From Flagellimonas amphidinii (GTDB taxonomy: Bacteria > Bacteroidota > Bacteroidia > Flavobacteriales > Flavobacteriaceae), in contig NZ_JABFNN010000036.1 in NCBI RefSeq assembly GCF_013090115.1, positions 1-49,042 of the forward strand: a stretch of DNA of 49,042 nt, read 5' to 3'. A program made the position numbers and the translations under genes. The notes below the pieces were generated by a model. That model saw only the letters and a program-made list of their open reading frames with translations, made no database searches and was not told where the DNA came from. This document shows, piece by piece, positions 34,356 through 42,590 of the stretch (positions are counted from its first letter, which is position 1; each line of letters starts with the position of its first letter).

Positions 34356-34742
34356 ATGAAACTCATCCAACTAGCATCAAAATCTGATATCATAGGAGCT
34401 ACCGCCAGCGGACTTTGCCTTGTACATTGTTTGGCCACACCTTTTCTTTTTATTGCTCAAGCCGGCCTGATTGCTGGAGGAGAAGCAAGTCCACCTTGGT
34501 GGGGTGCAATAGACTTGTTTTTTTTGATAATCTCCTTTTTTGCAATAATCTGGTCCAACAAGACCACCAGTAAAAAGTGGGTAGGCTATGCCCTTTGGGC
34601 ATGTTGGTTATTGCTGGCATTTGTAGTTTTGAACGAGAAACTTTCCTTGGTTTCACTCGCTGAAGAAGCAGTCTATATTCCTGCACTGGGCTTGGTGTTT
34701 TTTCACCTCTACAACCGCAAGTACTGCCAGTGTGAAAGATGA
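34356..34742 (+). CDS. MerC-domain small membrane protein
   Basis: A 128-residue protein with about four hydrophobic helices. The MerC hallmark is in the first helix (ASGLCLVHCLATPFLF, Cys21 and Cys25 with His24), and a Cys-containing tail YCQCER ends the protein. Characterised MerC proteins move mercuric ion across the inner membrane, but no mercury reductase or merR is present. Here the gene is divergent from, and shares an operator with, a zur-type operon, so another thiophilic metal, most plausibly zinc, is the likelier context. It converges with the phoX-like gene. Confidence 0.82.
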   Translation: MKLIQLASKSDIIGATASGLCLVHCLATPFLFIAQAGLIAGGEASPPWWGAIDLFFLIISFFAIIWSNKTTSKKWVGYALWACWLLLAFVVLNEKLSLVSLAEEAVYIPALGLVFFHLYNRKYCQCER

Positions 34743-34772
34743 GAATTCTCATCAAAGGCAATTCTTAGCAAC

Positions 34773-36185
34773 TTAAACCTTAGATTTATTGAATTTCTCC
34801 CATGGGCCAGTTATGGCAACAGTATCACCATTCTCTTGAACATTTACAAATAGTGTTTTTCCAGAAGGTGAAAAGACAAGGCCTGTAAGTTCAGATTGTG
34901 AACTTCTGTTGCATGCCAAGGTATAAATATTACCATCTTTATCAATTCCTCTTATATGGTTTAATTCACCATTATCCTCACACAAAAGAACATCTCCCCA
35001 AGGGGCTATGGTAAGATTGTCGCACATATGCAACACGGTTTTGTCGTTGGATTCGGCATAAAGCTCAAGTATGGCAGGTTGTTCATTTTCAGTTTCAGCA
35101 CCTTCTTTTGATGACAAACTATACTTAAATACCTGTCCGAAATTGTCTGGACCTCCATTAGTACATGCAAAAAAGAGTTCTCCCTCTCCCATCCAAATGC
35201 CTTCGCCACGGGCAAAACGAGCGGCTCCTTTGTCAAATCCTTGATATCTTAAGTTATCTTCCGCAGATTCCACATCCTCTAAATCTATCCAATAAACCTC
35301 TAACTGCTCATCTTTTGCAACAGTAGGTGTTTCCCAATTTCTTGTGTCTAAACTTTTTTTGTTGCGAATAGCCATTGCCTGCAGCAATCCACCGGCCAAT
35401 AGATTTTCCTTCTCATTAGGCACAAATCTATAGAGCAATCCATCATGCCTATCCTCTGTAAGATAAACACAGCCAGAATTTGGATCAATGGCCACCGCCT
35501 CGTGGTTAAAACGCCCCATTGCCTTAATGGGAATTGGTTCCACCATGTCCTTTGCTTTCATGGGAACTTCAAAAACATAACCATGATCTTTAAGAATGTT
35601 GGAGCCATTGGCTTTGGTAACATCTTCCTCACAGGTAATCCAACTGCCCCAAGGAGAAACTCCGCCTGCACAATTTCTATAAGTACCAGCCAAACTCATA
35701 TATTCAGATACAACTTCCCCGGTATCTTCATTATAGATTAAAGTGGAAGTACCTCCCAATCCTGGATTGGTTCCGCTTCCAGAATCGTAGAGTTTATCTA
35801 AATCTACATTGGGCAGCAATTCGTTCTCCAGACCAAACGGACTATTTTCTAAAGGAGTTGGGCTATTCTCATGGTTTCTTATGATAACCGTATTGCCCAT
35901 TTCATCAAGAAAAGCTCCCATTCCATCAGGTCTGCCGGGCACTAGCAAGCCATCAGCCATTTTTCCACCTGACTTTGATATAATTTTATATGAAAATCCT
36001 TCAGGAAGATCAAGGTATTGCTTCGGATCTAATTTTATATCCAAACTTTCTGATTCATCAACTTCAACACCGGCGGTCTTCCTCTTCTTATTTGTACAGT
36101 TCACCAATGACACCAGAGCCAAAGATGTTAGTGCTGATTGTCTTATAAAATGTCTTCGTGTATAATCTTTTGTGTTATCGTTCAT
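34773..36185 (-). CDS. PhoX-like (DUF839) alkaline phosphatase-family protein, Tat-exported
   Basis: 470 residues from the chosen ATG. The N-terminus carries a twin-arginine signal (YTRRHFIRQSALTSLALVSLVNC) that may end in a lipidated Cys. The DUF839/PhoX domain includes VIIRNHEN, CAGGVSPWGSWITCEED, GRFNHEAVAIDP and VYLTEDRHDGLLYRFVP, which supply calcium/iron-site residues in PhoX. The C-terminal WGDVLLCEDNGELNHIRGI also fits. Some DUF839 proteins are not phosphatases, so activity is inferred. The frame stays open to 36338, but the extra 51 residues are Cys-rich and hide the Tat signal, so they were rejected. Confidence 0.88.
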   Translation of the reverse strand: MNDNTKDYTRRHFIRQSALTSLALVSLVNCTNKKRKTAGVEVDESESLDIKLDPKQYLDLPEGFSYKIISKSGGKMADGLLVPGRPDGMGAFLDEMGNTVIIRNHENSPTPLENSPFGLENELLPNVDLDKLYDSGSGTNPGLGGTSTLIYNEDTGEVVSEYMSLAGTYRNCAGGVSPWGSWITCEEDVTKANGSNILKDHGYVFEVPMKAKDMVEPIPIKAMGRFNHEAVAIDPNSGCVYLTEDRHDGLLYRFVPNEKENLLAGGLLQAMAIRNKKSLDTRNWETPTVAKDEQLEVYWIDLEDVESAEDNLRYQGFDKGAARFARGEGIWMGEGELFFACTNGGPDNFGQVFKYSLSSKEGAETENEQPAILELYAESNDKTVLHMCDNLTIAPWGDVLLCEDNGELNHIRGIDKDGNIYTLACNRSSQSELTGLVFSPSGKTLFVNVQENGDTVAITGPWEKFNKSKV

Positions 36186-36365
36186 GGTGTATCTGCAACT
36201 GTAATTTTGTAATAAATTTAAATGAATCGAGTGATTGTCCCCAAGAAAAATCTTGTTACAATTTTGTTCATAAAGATATTCAAAGGACCGAAAACAGCAG
36301 TTCTGTTTTCCATTTGGAAACGTTTTGCTAACATACACTCAACATTGAAGGAATTTTAGCGCAAC

Positions 36366-36397
36366 AAAAAAGCCTTCGAATCATCGAAGGCTTTTTT
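36366..36397 (-). terminator. Bidirectional-type terminator downstream of tRNA-Val(TAC)
   Basis: A 9-bp stem, AGCCTTCGA / TCGAAGGCT (36371-36379 and 36384-36392), has a 4-base loop, flanked by six A and six T. It can act in both orientations and lies right after the tRNA 3' end on the minus strand. Confidence 0.85.
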
Positions 36398-36405
36398 ATG
36401 TATTG

Positions 36406-36480
36406 TGGGCGCGAAGGGATTCGAACCCCTGACCCCCTGGGTGTAAACCAGGTGCTCTGAACCAACTGAGCTACGCGCCC
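36406..36480 (-). tRNA. tRNA-Val (anticodon TAC)
   Basis: A 75-base cloverleaf on the minus strand. The acceptor stem GGGCGCG / CGCGCCC has discriminator A. The D arm is AGCTCAGTTGGTTCAGAGC, the anticodon stem CCTGG / CCAGG has loop TTTACAC (anticodon TAC), and the T arm is AGGGGTTCGAATCCCT. CCA is not encoded. With the GAC tRNA at 26656 it gives two valine isoacceptors within 10 kb, each with its own context. Confidence 0.97.
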
Positions 36481-36541
36481 CAAAATCGGAGTGCAAATAT
36501 AACATCATTTTTTACATACAAAAAGGAATATTGGTAAAAAA

Positions 36542-37753
36542 TCAAATGATTTCTGCCACTACAAATGTACTTCCACCAACAAATATCAAATCATCACTTC
36601 CAGCTTTACGTAAAGCAGCCCTAAATCCTTTGCCAACTGATTTGTAAGTACTACCATCTAAATGAAGCTTGGAGGCTGTTTCTCTTAATTTTTTTACTTC
36701 CATTCCCCTCGGAACATCTGGCTTCACAAAATAGTAGTGGGCTTCTTTAGGAAAGAGTTTCAATAAATGTGCAACTTCTTTGTCATTGACAAACCCAAGA
36801 ACTATGTGCAGTTTTTTATAGTTCTGCACTTTTAATTGCTTTAATACCGCACACAATCCTTCTTTGTTATGTGCAGTATCGCATATTACTTTTGGACTAT
36901 CCTGCATGATTTGCCATCTCCCCAAAATCCCGGTATTTGATACTACATTTTTCAGCCCCTTTTTAATATGGTTTTCTGTAATCTCAAAATTTTGAAGTTG
37001 CCTTAAGCACGCAACCATACCTCTGCTATTTTGTTTTTGATAGTTCCCCAACAAATCTGATGGATAATCATCAATTTCCAACTCATCAGAAAAAACAATC
37101 TTGGCCCTTCTTTGACGAGCTATTAGTGTAAAAATCACTTCAGTTTCAGGTTGTCTTTCACTAATGACCACAGGAACATTGCGTTTGATGACCCCTGCCT
37201 TTTCCATGGCAATTTTTTCTAGGGAATCTCCAAGAATATGGGTATGGTCCCAACCTATATTGGTAATAAGACTTACTTCCGGAGTGATAATATTGGTTGA
37301 ATCCAATCTACCTCCCAGTCCTACTTCTATAATTGCAATATCTACATTTTCCTCGTTAAAATAGTCAAAGACCATACCTACCGTCATTTCAAAAAAGGAT
37401 AGTTGATGGTATTCCAAAAACGGTTTATGGTTTGCTATGAACTCTTTTACAAACTTTTTAGGTACGGGCTGTCCATTAATTTTGATTCGCTCTCGAAAAT
37501 CCTTTAAATGGGGTGAAGTGTAAAGACCTACCTTATAACCTGCTTCTTGCAGAACCGAAGCCAACATATGACTACTGGAACCTTTTCCATTGGTCCCTGC
37601 CACATGAATGCTCTTAAATTTCTTTTCTGGGTTACCAAGAATCTCAGCAAAGTTGACAATGTTATCCAGCTTATCCTTATAAGCTGAAACTCCCCTTTGT
37701 TGATACATGGGAAGCTGGGTAAACATCCAATCCAAAGTCTCTTTATAGGTCAC
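36542..37753 (-). CDS. folC: Bifunctional folylpolyglutamate synthase / dihydrofolate synthase
   Basis: A 403-residue Mur-ligase-fold enzyme adding glutamate to dihydropteroate and folates. The P-loop is VAGTNGKGSSSHMLASVL (residues 51-68), followed by GLYTSPHLKDFRERIKING. EVGLGGRLDSTN and the GWDHTHILGDSLEKIAMEKAGVIK motif bind ATP/Mg. The start codon is GTG at 37753, overlapping the TAG stop of the tonB-like gene by one base. No later ATG would keep the family N-terminus (YKETLDWMFTQLPMYQ). It is last in the exbB-exbD-tonB-folC cluster, with no functional link to energy transduction obvious. Confidence 0.95.
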   Translation of the reverse strand: MTYKETLDWMFTQLPMYQQRGVSAYKDKLDNIVNFAEILGNPEKKFKSIHVAGTNGKGSSSHMLASVLQEAGYKVGLYTSPHLKDFRERIKINGQPVPKKFVKEFIANHKPFLEYHQLSFFEMTVGMVFDYFNEENVDIAIIEVGLGGRLDSTNIITPEVSLITNIGWDHTHILGDSLEKIAMEKAGVIKRNVPVVISERQPETEVIFTLIARQRRAKIVFSDELEIDDYPSDLLGNYQKQNSRGMVACLRQLQNFEITENHIKKGLKNVVSNTGILGRWQIMQDSPKVICDTAHNKEGLCAVLKQLKVQNYKKLHIVLGFVNDKEVAHLLKLFPKEAHYYFVKPDVPRGMEVKKLRETASKLHLDGSTYKSVGKGFRAALRKAGSDDLIFVGGSTFVVAEII

Positions 37754-38628
37754 TATTGCCCTAATTTAAAGTTGACCACCACAAAACCTATTTGTTGGGA
37801 TGGCGCATTGGAATCTAAATTCCATTTATGAAGAAGTGCAGTTTTCCTTGCCGGTTCCAACAGACAAGGTGCTGTATTGGTAGTTCCTTTAACTCCTGGG
37901 GTAGCTTTTATAACACGACCGTTCCTGTCCACTACAATTCGGACAACCACCCGGCCATCTTCATTACATTCTTGCTGTACTTTGCCCTTACTGACCAAGG
38001 AACGCCCATTGAGACCATAGCCCCCTGTTCCGCTTCCACTTCCGGGAGCTCCATAATATGTGGTAGCATAAGGGTCTCCGTCTGGTTGGCTTTTATCCCC
38101 TGTCTTGTTATCATCTCCTTCGCTCCCCGTTGTGGTTCCATCGGACTTCCCAATACCACCTATAAGCGCATCCAGACTTTTTTTCTTGGCTTCCTGTTCT
38201 TGTTTCCTTCTTTCTTCGGCCTCTCTTTTTTCTTTCGCAATTCGGTCTGCTTCTGCTTTGGCTTTTTTAGCCGCATCATCTGCTTTGCGTTTTGCTTCTT
38301 GCCGCTGCTTTATTTTTATGGTTTCTTCTGTTTCAGCCGTTAAAACTTCTTCCACAGGCTCTTCCTCAACGGTTTCTTCAGGGATTTCTTCCTGCACTTG
38401 CTCTACAGGCTGACTTTCCACCTTTTGGGGTTCAGAGCGAACCTTTTCCCTAGGTTGCACTTCACCACTACCAAAATCCATAGTGCCAAAATTCACCGCA
38501 ATCCCATTTTCAATAGGTGGGTCCAAATAGGTTAGTCCTATATAAAAAAGCAATAGAAGGAGTACGCTTAAAATAATGGTTGTAAGCGTAAAGGATTTTT
38601 TCTTGTGTCTCGTATCTAAAAACGACAT
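37753..38628 (-). CDS. TonB/TolA-like energy transducer protein
   Basis: 291 residues with a single N-terminal transmembrane helix (FTLTTIILSVLLLLLFYIGLTYL). A long acidic Glu/Pro/Val segment and an Ala/Lys/Glu-rich helical region (~105-160, TolA-like) cross the periplasm. A Gly-rich linker leads to a C-terminal TonB domain (VVRIVVDRNGRVIKATPGVKG...). It couples the proton-motive force harvested by ExbB/ExbD to outer-membrane receptors such as SusC-type transporters. The start overlaps the exbD stop by one base. Confidence 0.88.
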   Translation of the reverse strand: MSFLDTRHKKKSFTLTTIILSVLLLLLFYIGLTYLDPPIENGIAVNFGTMDFGSGEVQPREKVRSEPQKVESQPVEQVQEEIPEETVEEEPVEEVLTAETEETIKIKQRQEAKRKADDAAKKAKAEADRIAKEKREAEERRKQEQEAKKKSLDALIGGIGKSDGTTTGSEGDDNKTGDKSQPDGDPYATTYYGAPGSGSGTGGYGLNGRSLVSKGKVQQECNEDGRVVVRIVVDRNGRVIKATPGVKGTTNTAPCLLEPARKTALLHKWNLDSNAPSQQIGFVVVNFKLGQ

Positions 38629-39014
38629 TATTTGGGTCGCACAGCCAAGATAACCTTGTAACTGTTCCTATTGGCAATGTCCATAACGTTTACGGCCTCT
38701 TTAATAGCCACGTTTTCTTCTGCCCTAAGAATGATGGTAGGTTTATCCTGACCTTCAAGCACTTTTTTTAATTCAATTTCAACGTATTCTTTGCTAATCT
38801 GTTCATTGTTCACATAATATTCCAAATCCTTACTGATGGTAACTGAAACATTCTGTGTATTGGTGGATTTACCTTTCGCTTTGGGCAAAAGCAAATCCAA
38901 TGCGTTGGGTGCATTTGATGTCAGCATAAAAAATACCAACAACAAAAACACAATGTCCGTCATAGACGACATGCTAAACTCTGGACTTATTTTATTTCTC
39001 CCTTTTAATTTCAT
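38628..39014 (-). CDS. exbD: ExbD/TolR-family biopolymer transporter
   Basis: 128 residues with one N-terminal membrane helix (MTDIVFLLLVFFMLTS) carrying the conserved Asp of the proton path, followed by the periplasmic domain (VSVTISKDLEYYVNNEQI, PTIILRAEENVAIKEAVNVMDIAN). It works with ExbB and the TonB-like protein encoded on either side. Confidence 0.93.
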   Translation of the reverse strand: MKLKGRNKISPEFSMSSMTDIVFLLLVFFMLTSNAPNALDLLLPKAKGKSTNTQNVSVTISKDLEYYVNNEQISKEYVEIELKKVLEGQDKPTIILRAEENVAIKEAVNVMDIANRNSYKVILAVRPK

Positions 39015-39023
39015 GTTTGAAAT

Positions 39024-39716
39024 TTAAATGGGTTCATTTAACAGATCCAAGAACTCAACGGCATTAGCTTCCATCTTGTGCACTACTTTATCCGTTCTGT
39101 TCACCAAGTGATTGTATCCTATATAAGCGATAATACCCACAACCAATCCAGCTACGGTAGTGGTCATTGCGGTATAAATCCCAGAGGCCAATGACCCCAT
39201 TTCAGCTTGCCCTCCACTACTTGCCATTTCATGAAAAGCTAAAATCATACCAATTACGGTTCCCAAGAAACCTATCATGGGAGCAGCACCCGCTACAGTT
39301 GCTAAAACACTAACATTTTTTTCAAGCTTATATACTTCCAGCGTTCCAGCGTTTTCAATTGCCGTATTGATATCATCCAAAGGCTTACCAATTCTGGAAA
39401 CTCCCTTTTCCGTCAATCTAGCAACGGGTGAATCCGTCTGGGCGCACAAAATTTTAGCCGCTTCCAATTTACCGTTCATGATATGATCACGAATCTGGTT
39501 CATGAAGTTTTTGTCAATTTTAGAAGCCGCTTTTATTGCAAAAATGCGTTCAAAATAAATGTAGAGTGCTACAAAAAGAAGTACAAACAACACTAAGATA
39601 ATGATGATACTTCCGGTACCTCCATTAACAATCAAATCAATTACGGAAAGGGTTTTTTCTTCAGAAATAGATGCACCTATTTCTGTACCTTCCTCTAATT
39701 CTTGAAACAAAATCAT
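39024..39716 (-). CDS. exbB: ExbB/TolQ/MotA-family proton channel protein
   Basis: 230 residues with three membrane helices: ~30-52, then the pair around AGAAPMIGFLGTVIGMILAFHEMA and YTAMTTTVAGLVVGIIAYIGYNHLV, which is the MotA/TolQ/ExbB domain. It forms the pentameric stator around ExbD. Nine bases separate its stop from exbD. The ATG lies 57 bases from the nhaD stop; read-through from nhaD or a promoter in that gap are both possible. Confidence 0.93.
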   Translation of the reverse strand: MILFQELEEGTEIGASISEEKTLSVIDLIVNGGTGSIIIILVLFVLLFVALYIYFERIFAIKAASKIDKNFMNQIRDHIMNGKLEAAKILCAQTDSPVARLTEKGVSRIGKPLDDINTAIENAGTLEVYKLEKNVSVLATVAGAAPMIGFLGTVIGMILAFHEMASSGGQAEMGSLASGIYTAMTTTVAGLVVGIIAYIGYNHLVNRTDKVVHKMEANAVEFLDLLNEPI

Positions 39717-39773
39717 ATAAAATCCCCAATTTAAGTTGCAATAATAACGGAGATTTTCGACCTAAAGTATTTT

Positions 39774-41162
39774 TTAGAATAAATATCTCATGACCATAAA
39801 ACACAAGGCTCCTGCAATAAAGCCCATAAATGCCAACCATGCTATTTTCTTAAAATACCAAAAGAAGTCTATTTTTTCCATTCCCATGGCTACAACACCT
39901 GCTGCAGAACCAATAATCAGCATACTTCCCCCCGTTCCAGCTGAATAGGCAATAAAGTGCCATAATTGATCATCCAAAGGCTCGGAAAACATTCCTAAAC
40001 TTGCTGCAACCAACGGCACATTGTCAATAACTGCAGACCCTACGCCTAACAGCAAAATAACCAAGTCAGAAATTTGGGTTCCCGCCATTTCAGTTCCCAA
40101 TAAAGGCATTCCTTGTTTTAGCCCTTCAGCAAAATTGAAAAGAAGCCCTAAAGATTCCAGTCCAGCCACAGCCATTAATATCCCTAAGAAAAAGAGAATA
40201 CTTGGAAGCTCGATCTTCGTCAATGCACTATGTAGTGGACTATGGTGACCGGTAGTATCATGCCCTTCTCCTCCAACACTGGAAATACTGAATTTAGCAC
40301 TACTATATATCTCTGCAAAAGTTGCCACCACTGCAAGGGACAACATCATTCCAACATAAGGGGGCAAATGGGTAATTGTTTTAAAAATTGGCACAAAGAC
40401 AATCGCCGCCAAACCTAAATACAACATGGTTGCACCGAACTTTGACTTGGAAGGAGCTGATTCTTCTTGCTCAATAGTTCCTTTGAAAGCTGGAAGAAAT
40501 GACGCAATCAAAGTTGGCACCAACATACAAATTAGAGATGGCACCAAAAGGTGTTCGATTAACATGGCAGTAGAAACTTTTTTACCAATCCAAAGCATTG
40601 TTGTGGTAACATCTCCAATAGGTGACCAAGCACCCCCTGCATTTGCTGCTATAATAATAAGACCTGCATACCAGATTCTTACATTGCGATCTTTAACTAT
40701 CTTCTGAAGAATGGAAATTAATACGATAGTAGCTGTAAGATTGTCAATAATTGCGGAAAGTATAAAAGCTAAAAAAGCAAAAATCCACAATATTCTTTTT
40801 TTGCTCTTGGTCTTCACAAAGGTTTTTATAGTGGCAAAACCATCAAAATAATCAATGATTTCAACAATTGTCATAGCGCCCAAAAGGAATACCAATATTT
40901 CAGAAGTCTTTCCAAGATGGTGAAGTAAAGTCTCTTCTAGAATATGCATTTTCTCCTCATGGCCAAACTCTCCAAAATTTTCCATCAAGGCATGCTTTCC
41001 CGAATCAAACCAAGTGGTAAACCCATCGATTCCAAAAACCATTAGGGCCCATAAAATGGCCATCATGGCCAAAGCGGGGATTAATTTATCAATCTTAAGA
41101 TTGTGTTCCAGGGTTATAGCCAAATATCCTACGACAAAAACGACGATGAGAAGGGTTTCCAT
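39774..41162 (-). CDS. nhaD: NhaD-type Na+/H+ antiporter
   Basis: A 462-residue inner-membrane protein with about 12 hydrophobic segments of the ion-transporter superfamily. Typical NhaD blocks are ILSAIIDNLTATIVLISIL, IAANAGGAWSPIGDVTTTMLWIGKKV, GVGSAVIDNVPLVAASLGMF and YSAGTGGSMLIIGSAAGVVAMGM. It exports Na+ or Li+ in exchange for protons, fitting a marine lifestyle. An inserted hydrophilic loop with HDTTGHHSPLH (~residue 300) is noted. It lies immediately upstream of exbB on the same strand. Confidence 0.92.
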   Translation of the reverse strand: METLLIVVFVVGYLAITLEHNLKIDKLIPALAMMAILWALMVFGIDGFTTWFDSGKHALMENFGEFGHEEKMHILEETLLHHLGKTSEILVFLLGAMTIVEIIDYFDGFATIKTFVKTKSKKRILWIFAFLAFILSAIIDNLTATIVLISILQKIVKDRNVRIWYAGLIIIAANAGGAWSPIGDVTTTMLWIGKKVSTAMLIEHLLVPSLICMLVPTLIASFLPAFKGTIEQEESAPSKSKFGATMLYLGLAAIVFVPIFKTITHLPPYVGMMLSLAVVATFAEIYSSAKFSISSVGGEGHDTTGHHSPLHSALTKIELPSILFFLGILMAVAGLESLGLLFNFAEGLKQGMPLLGTEMAGTQISDLVILLLGVGSAVIDNVPLVAASLGMFSEPLDDQLWHFIAYSAGTGGSMLIIGSAAGVVAMGMEKIDFFWYFKKIAWLAFMGFIAGALCFMVMRYLF

Positions 41163-41361
41163 GCTTTAGTTTGGTTTATTAGGTAAATATTTTGATGAAG
41201 TTTTCTCTAGCGCTTAAAGATATTCAAAATGAATTTGGTCTCATAATCAAATCTGAATAATATCCATTTCAATTTAGGAATAAAATATTCGTTTTTTACC
41301 CAAAAGATTAAATCATTCTCATTTACAATCCATTTTTTATGAAAAATTACCAGCATACCTC

Positions 41362-41369
41362 TATATTTG
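41362..41369 (+). promoter_or_regulatory. -7-like promoter element of the acyl-CoA dehydrogenase gene
   Basis: TATATTTG is an exact TAnnTTTG match 29 bases before the ATG. No clear TTG is found at -33. Confidence 0.45.
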
Positions 41370-41398
41370 TATTCCATTTTTAACTTTTTCACAATTTT

Positions 41399-42541
41399 AT
41401 GGAGTTTACACTTTCTGAAGAGCAGTTGATGATTCAACAAGCTGCACGAGATTTTGCAGAAGCCGAATTATTGCCAGAGGTCATTGAGAGAGATGAAGAA
41501 CAACGTTTTCCCCACGAGCAAGTCAAAAAAATGGGAGAACTGGGTTTCATGGGAATGATGGTAGACGAAAAATATGGTGGTAGCGGCATGGACACCTTAT
41601 CCTATGTGCTCGTAATGGAAGAACTTTCCAAAATTGACGCCTCAGCTTCAGTGGTAGTCTCAGTAAATAATTCCCTAGTCTGCTGGGGACTTGAAACTTA
41701 CGGAACCGAAGAGCAAAAACAGAAATACCTGACAAGATTGGCCTCCGGCGAAGTAATAGGCGCTTTCTGTTTATCAGAACCTGAAGCCGGAAGCGATGCA
41801 ACTTCCCAAAAAACAACAGCCTTTGAAAAGGATGATTATTATGTATTGAATGGAACCAAAAATTGGATTACCAATGGAGGTACTGCCGAAGTATATTTAG
41901 TAATAGCACAAACACATATTGAAAAAGGCCATAAGGGCATCAATGCCTTTATTGTTGAAAAAGGAATGGAAGGCTTTGAAATCGGTCCCAAAGAAAATAA
42001 GCTAGGGATTCGAGGAAGCGATACCCATTCGCTCATCTTTAATGATGTTAAGGTTCCAAAAGAAAATCGTATTGGTGAAGATGGATTTGGATTTAAGTTT
42101 GCCATGAAAACCTTAGCAGGAGGTAGAATAGGAATTGCGGCACAAGCTTTGGGTATAGCGGCAGGTGCTTACGAATTGGCCAAAAAGTATTCCAAAGAAC
42201 GAAAAGCCTTTGGCACCGAAATTATGAATCACCAAGCTATTGCTTTTAAATTGGCAGATATGCACACCAAAATACAAGCCGCTCGACATTTGGTCTACAA
42301 AGCAGCTTGGGACAAGGACAACGCCAATAATTATGATTTATCTGGAGCAATGGCCAAATTATTCGCCTCAGAAGTAGCAATGGAAACAGCAGTGGAAGCC
42401 GTTCAAATACATGGCGGCAATGGTTTTGTTAAAGATTACCATGTAGAACGTTTAATGCGTGATGCCAAAATCACCCAAATTTATGAGGGCACTTCTGAAA
42501 TTCAAAAAATTGTGATTTCAAGAAGTATTTTAAGGGACTAA
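41399..42541 (+). CDS. Acyl-CoA dehydrogenase (short-chain/butyryl-CoA type)
   Basis: A 380-residue FAD flavoenzyme oxidising acyl-CoA to enoyl-CoA. Signatures are FCLSEPEAGSDATS, KNWITNGGTA, RIGIAAQALGIAAGAYELA, KKYSKERKAFG and the C-terminal IHGGNGFVKDYHVERLMRDAKITQIYEGTSEIQ, where the catalytic Glu lies in YEGTSE. Length and the EGTSEIQ ending fit the butyryl/short-chain branch; the exact chain length cannot be told. It is monocistronic, with its own promoter and a hairpin downstream. Confidence 0.94.
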   Translation: MEFTLSEEQLMIQQAARDFAEAELLPEVIERDEEQRFPHEQVKKMGELGFMGMMVDEKYGGSGMDTLSYVLVMEELSKIDASASVVVSVNNSLVCWGLETYGTEEQKQKYLTRLASGEVIGAFCLSEPEAGSDATSQKTTAFEKDDYYVLNGTKNWITNGGTAEVYLVIAQTHIEKGHKGINAFIVEKGMEGFEIGPKENKLGIRGSDTHSLIFNDVKVPKENRIGEDGFGFKFAMKTLAGGRIGIAAQALGIAAGAYELAKKYSKERKAFGTEIMNHQAIAFKLADMHTKIQAARHLVYKAAWDKDNANNYDLSGAMAKLFASEVAMETAVEAVQIHGGNGFVKDYHVERLMRDAKITQIYEGTSEIQKIVISRSILRD

Positions 42542-42570
42542 GCTTAAAATCAATTTCAATTAACAACCCA

Positions 42571-42590
42571 CCCCTATATTTTTATAGGGG
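42571..42590 (+). terminator. Probable terminator hairpin after the acyl-CoA dehydrogenase gene
   Basis: CCCCTATA / TATAGGGG, an 8-bp stem with a TTTT loop, is followed only by CTTT, so the T tract is weak. It lies 30 bases past the stop. Confidence 0.55.

Noticed and set aside
36186..36338. N-terminal extension of the PhoX-like protein
   Set aside because: The added 51 residues are Cys/Asn-rich, contain no signal, and would bury the twin-arginine motif. The ATG at 36185 is the natural start.
41207..41440. Minus-strand open frame of 77 codons between nhaD and the acyl-CoA dehydrogenase gene
   Set aside because: It overlaps the start and promoter of the acyl-CoA dehydrogenase gene. Its product is a lysine/isoleucine-rich AT-driven sequence with no family resemblance.
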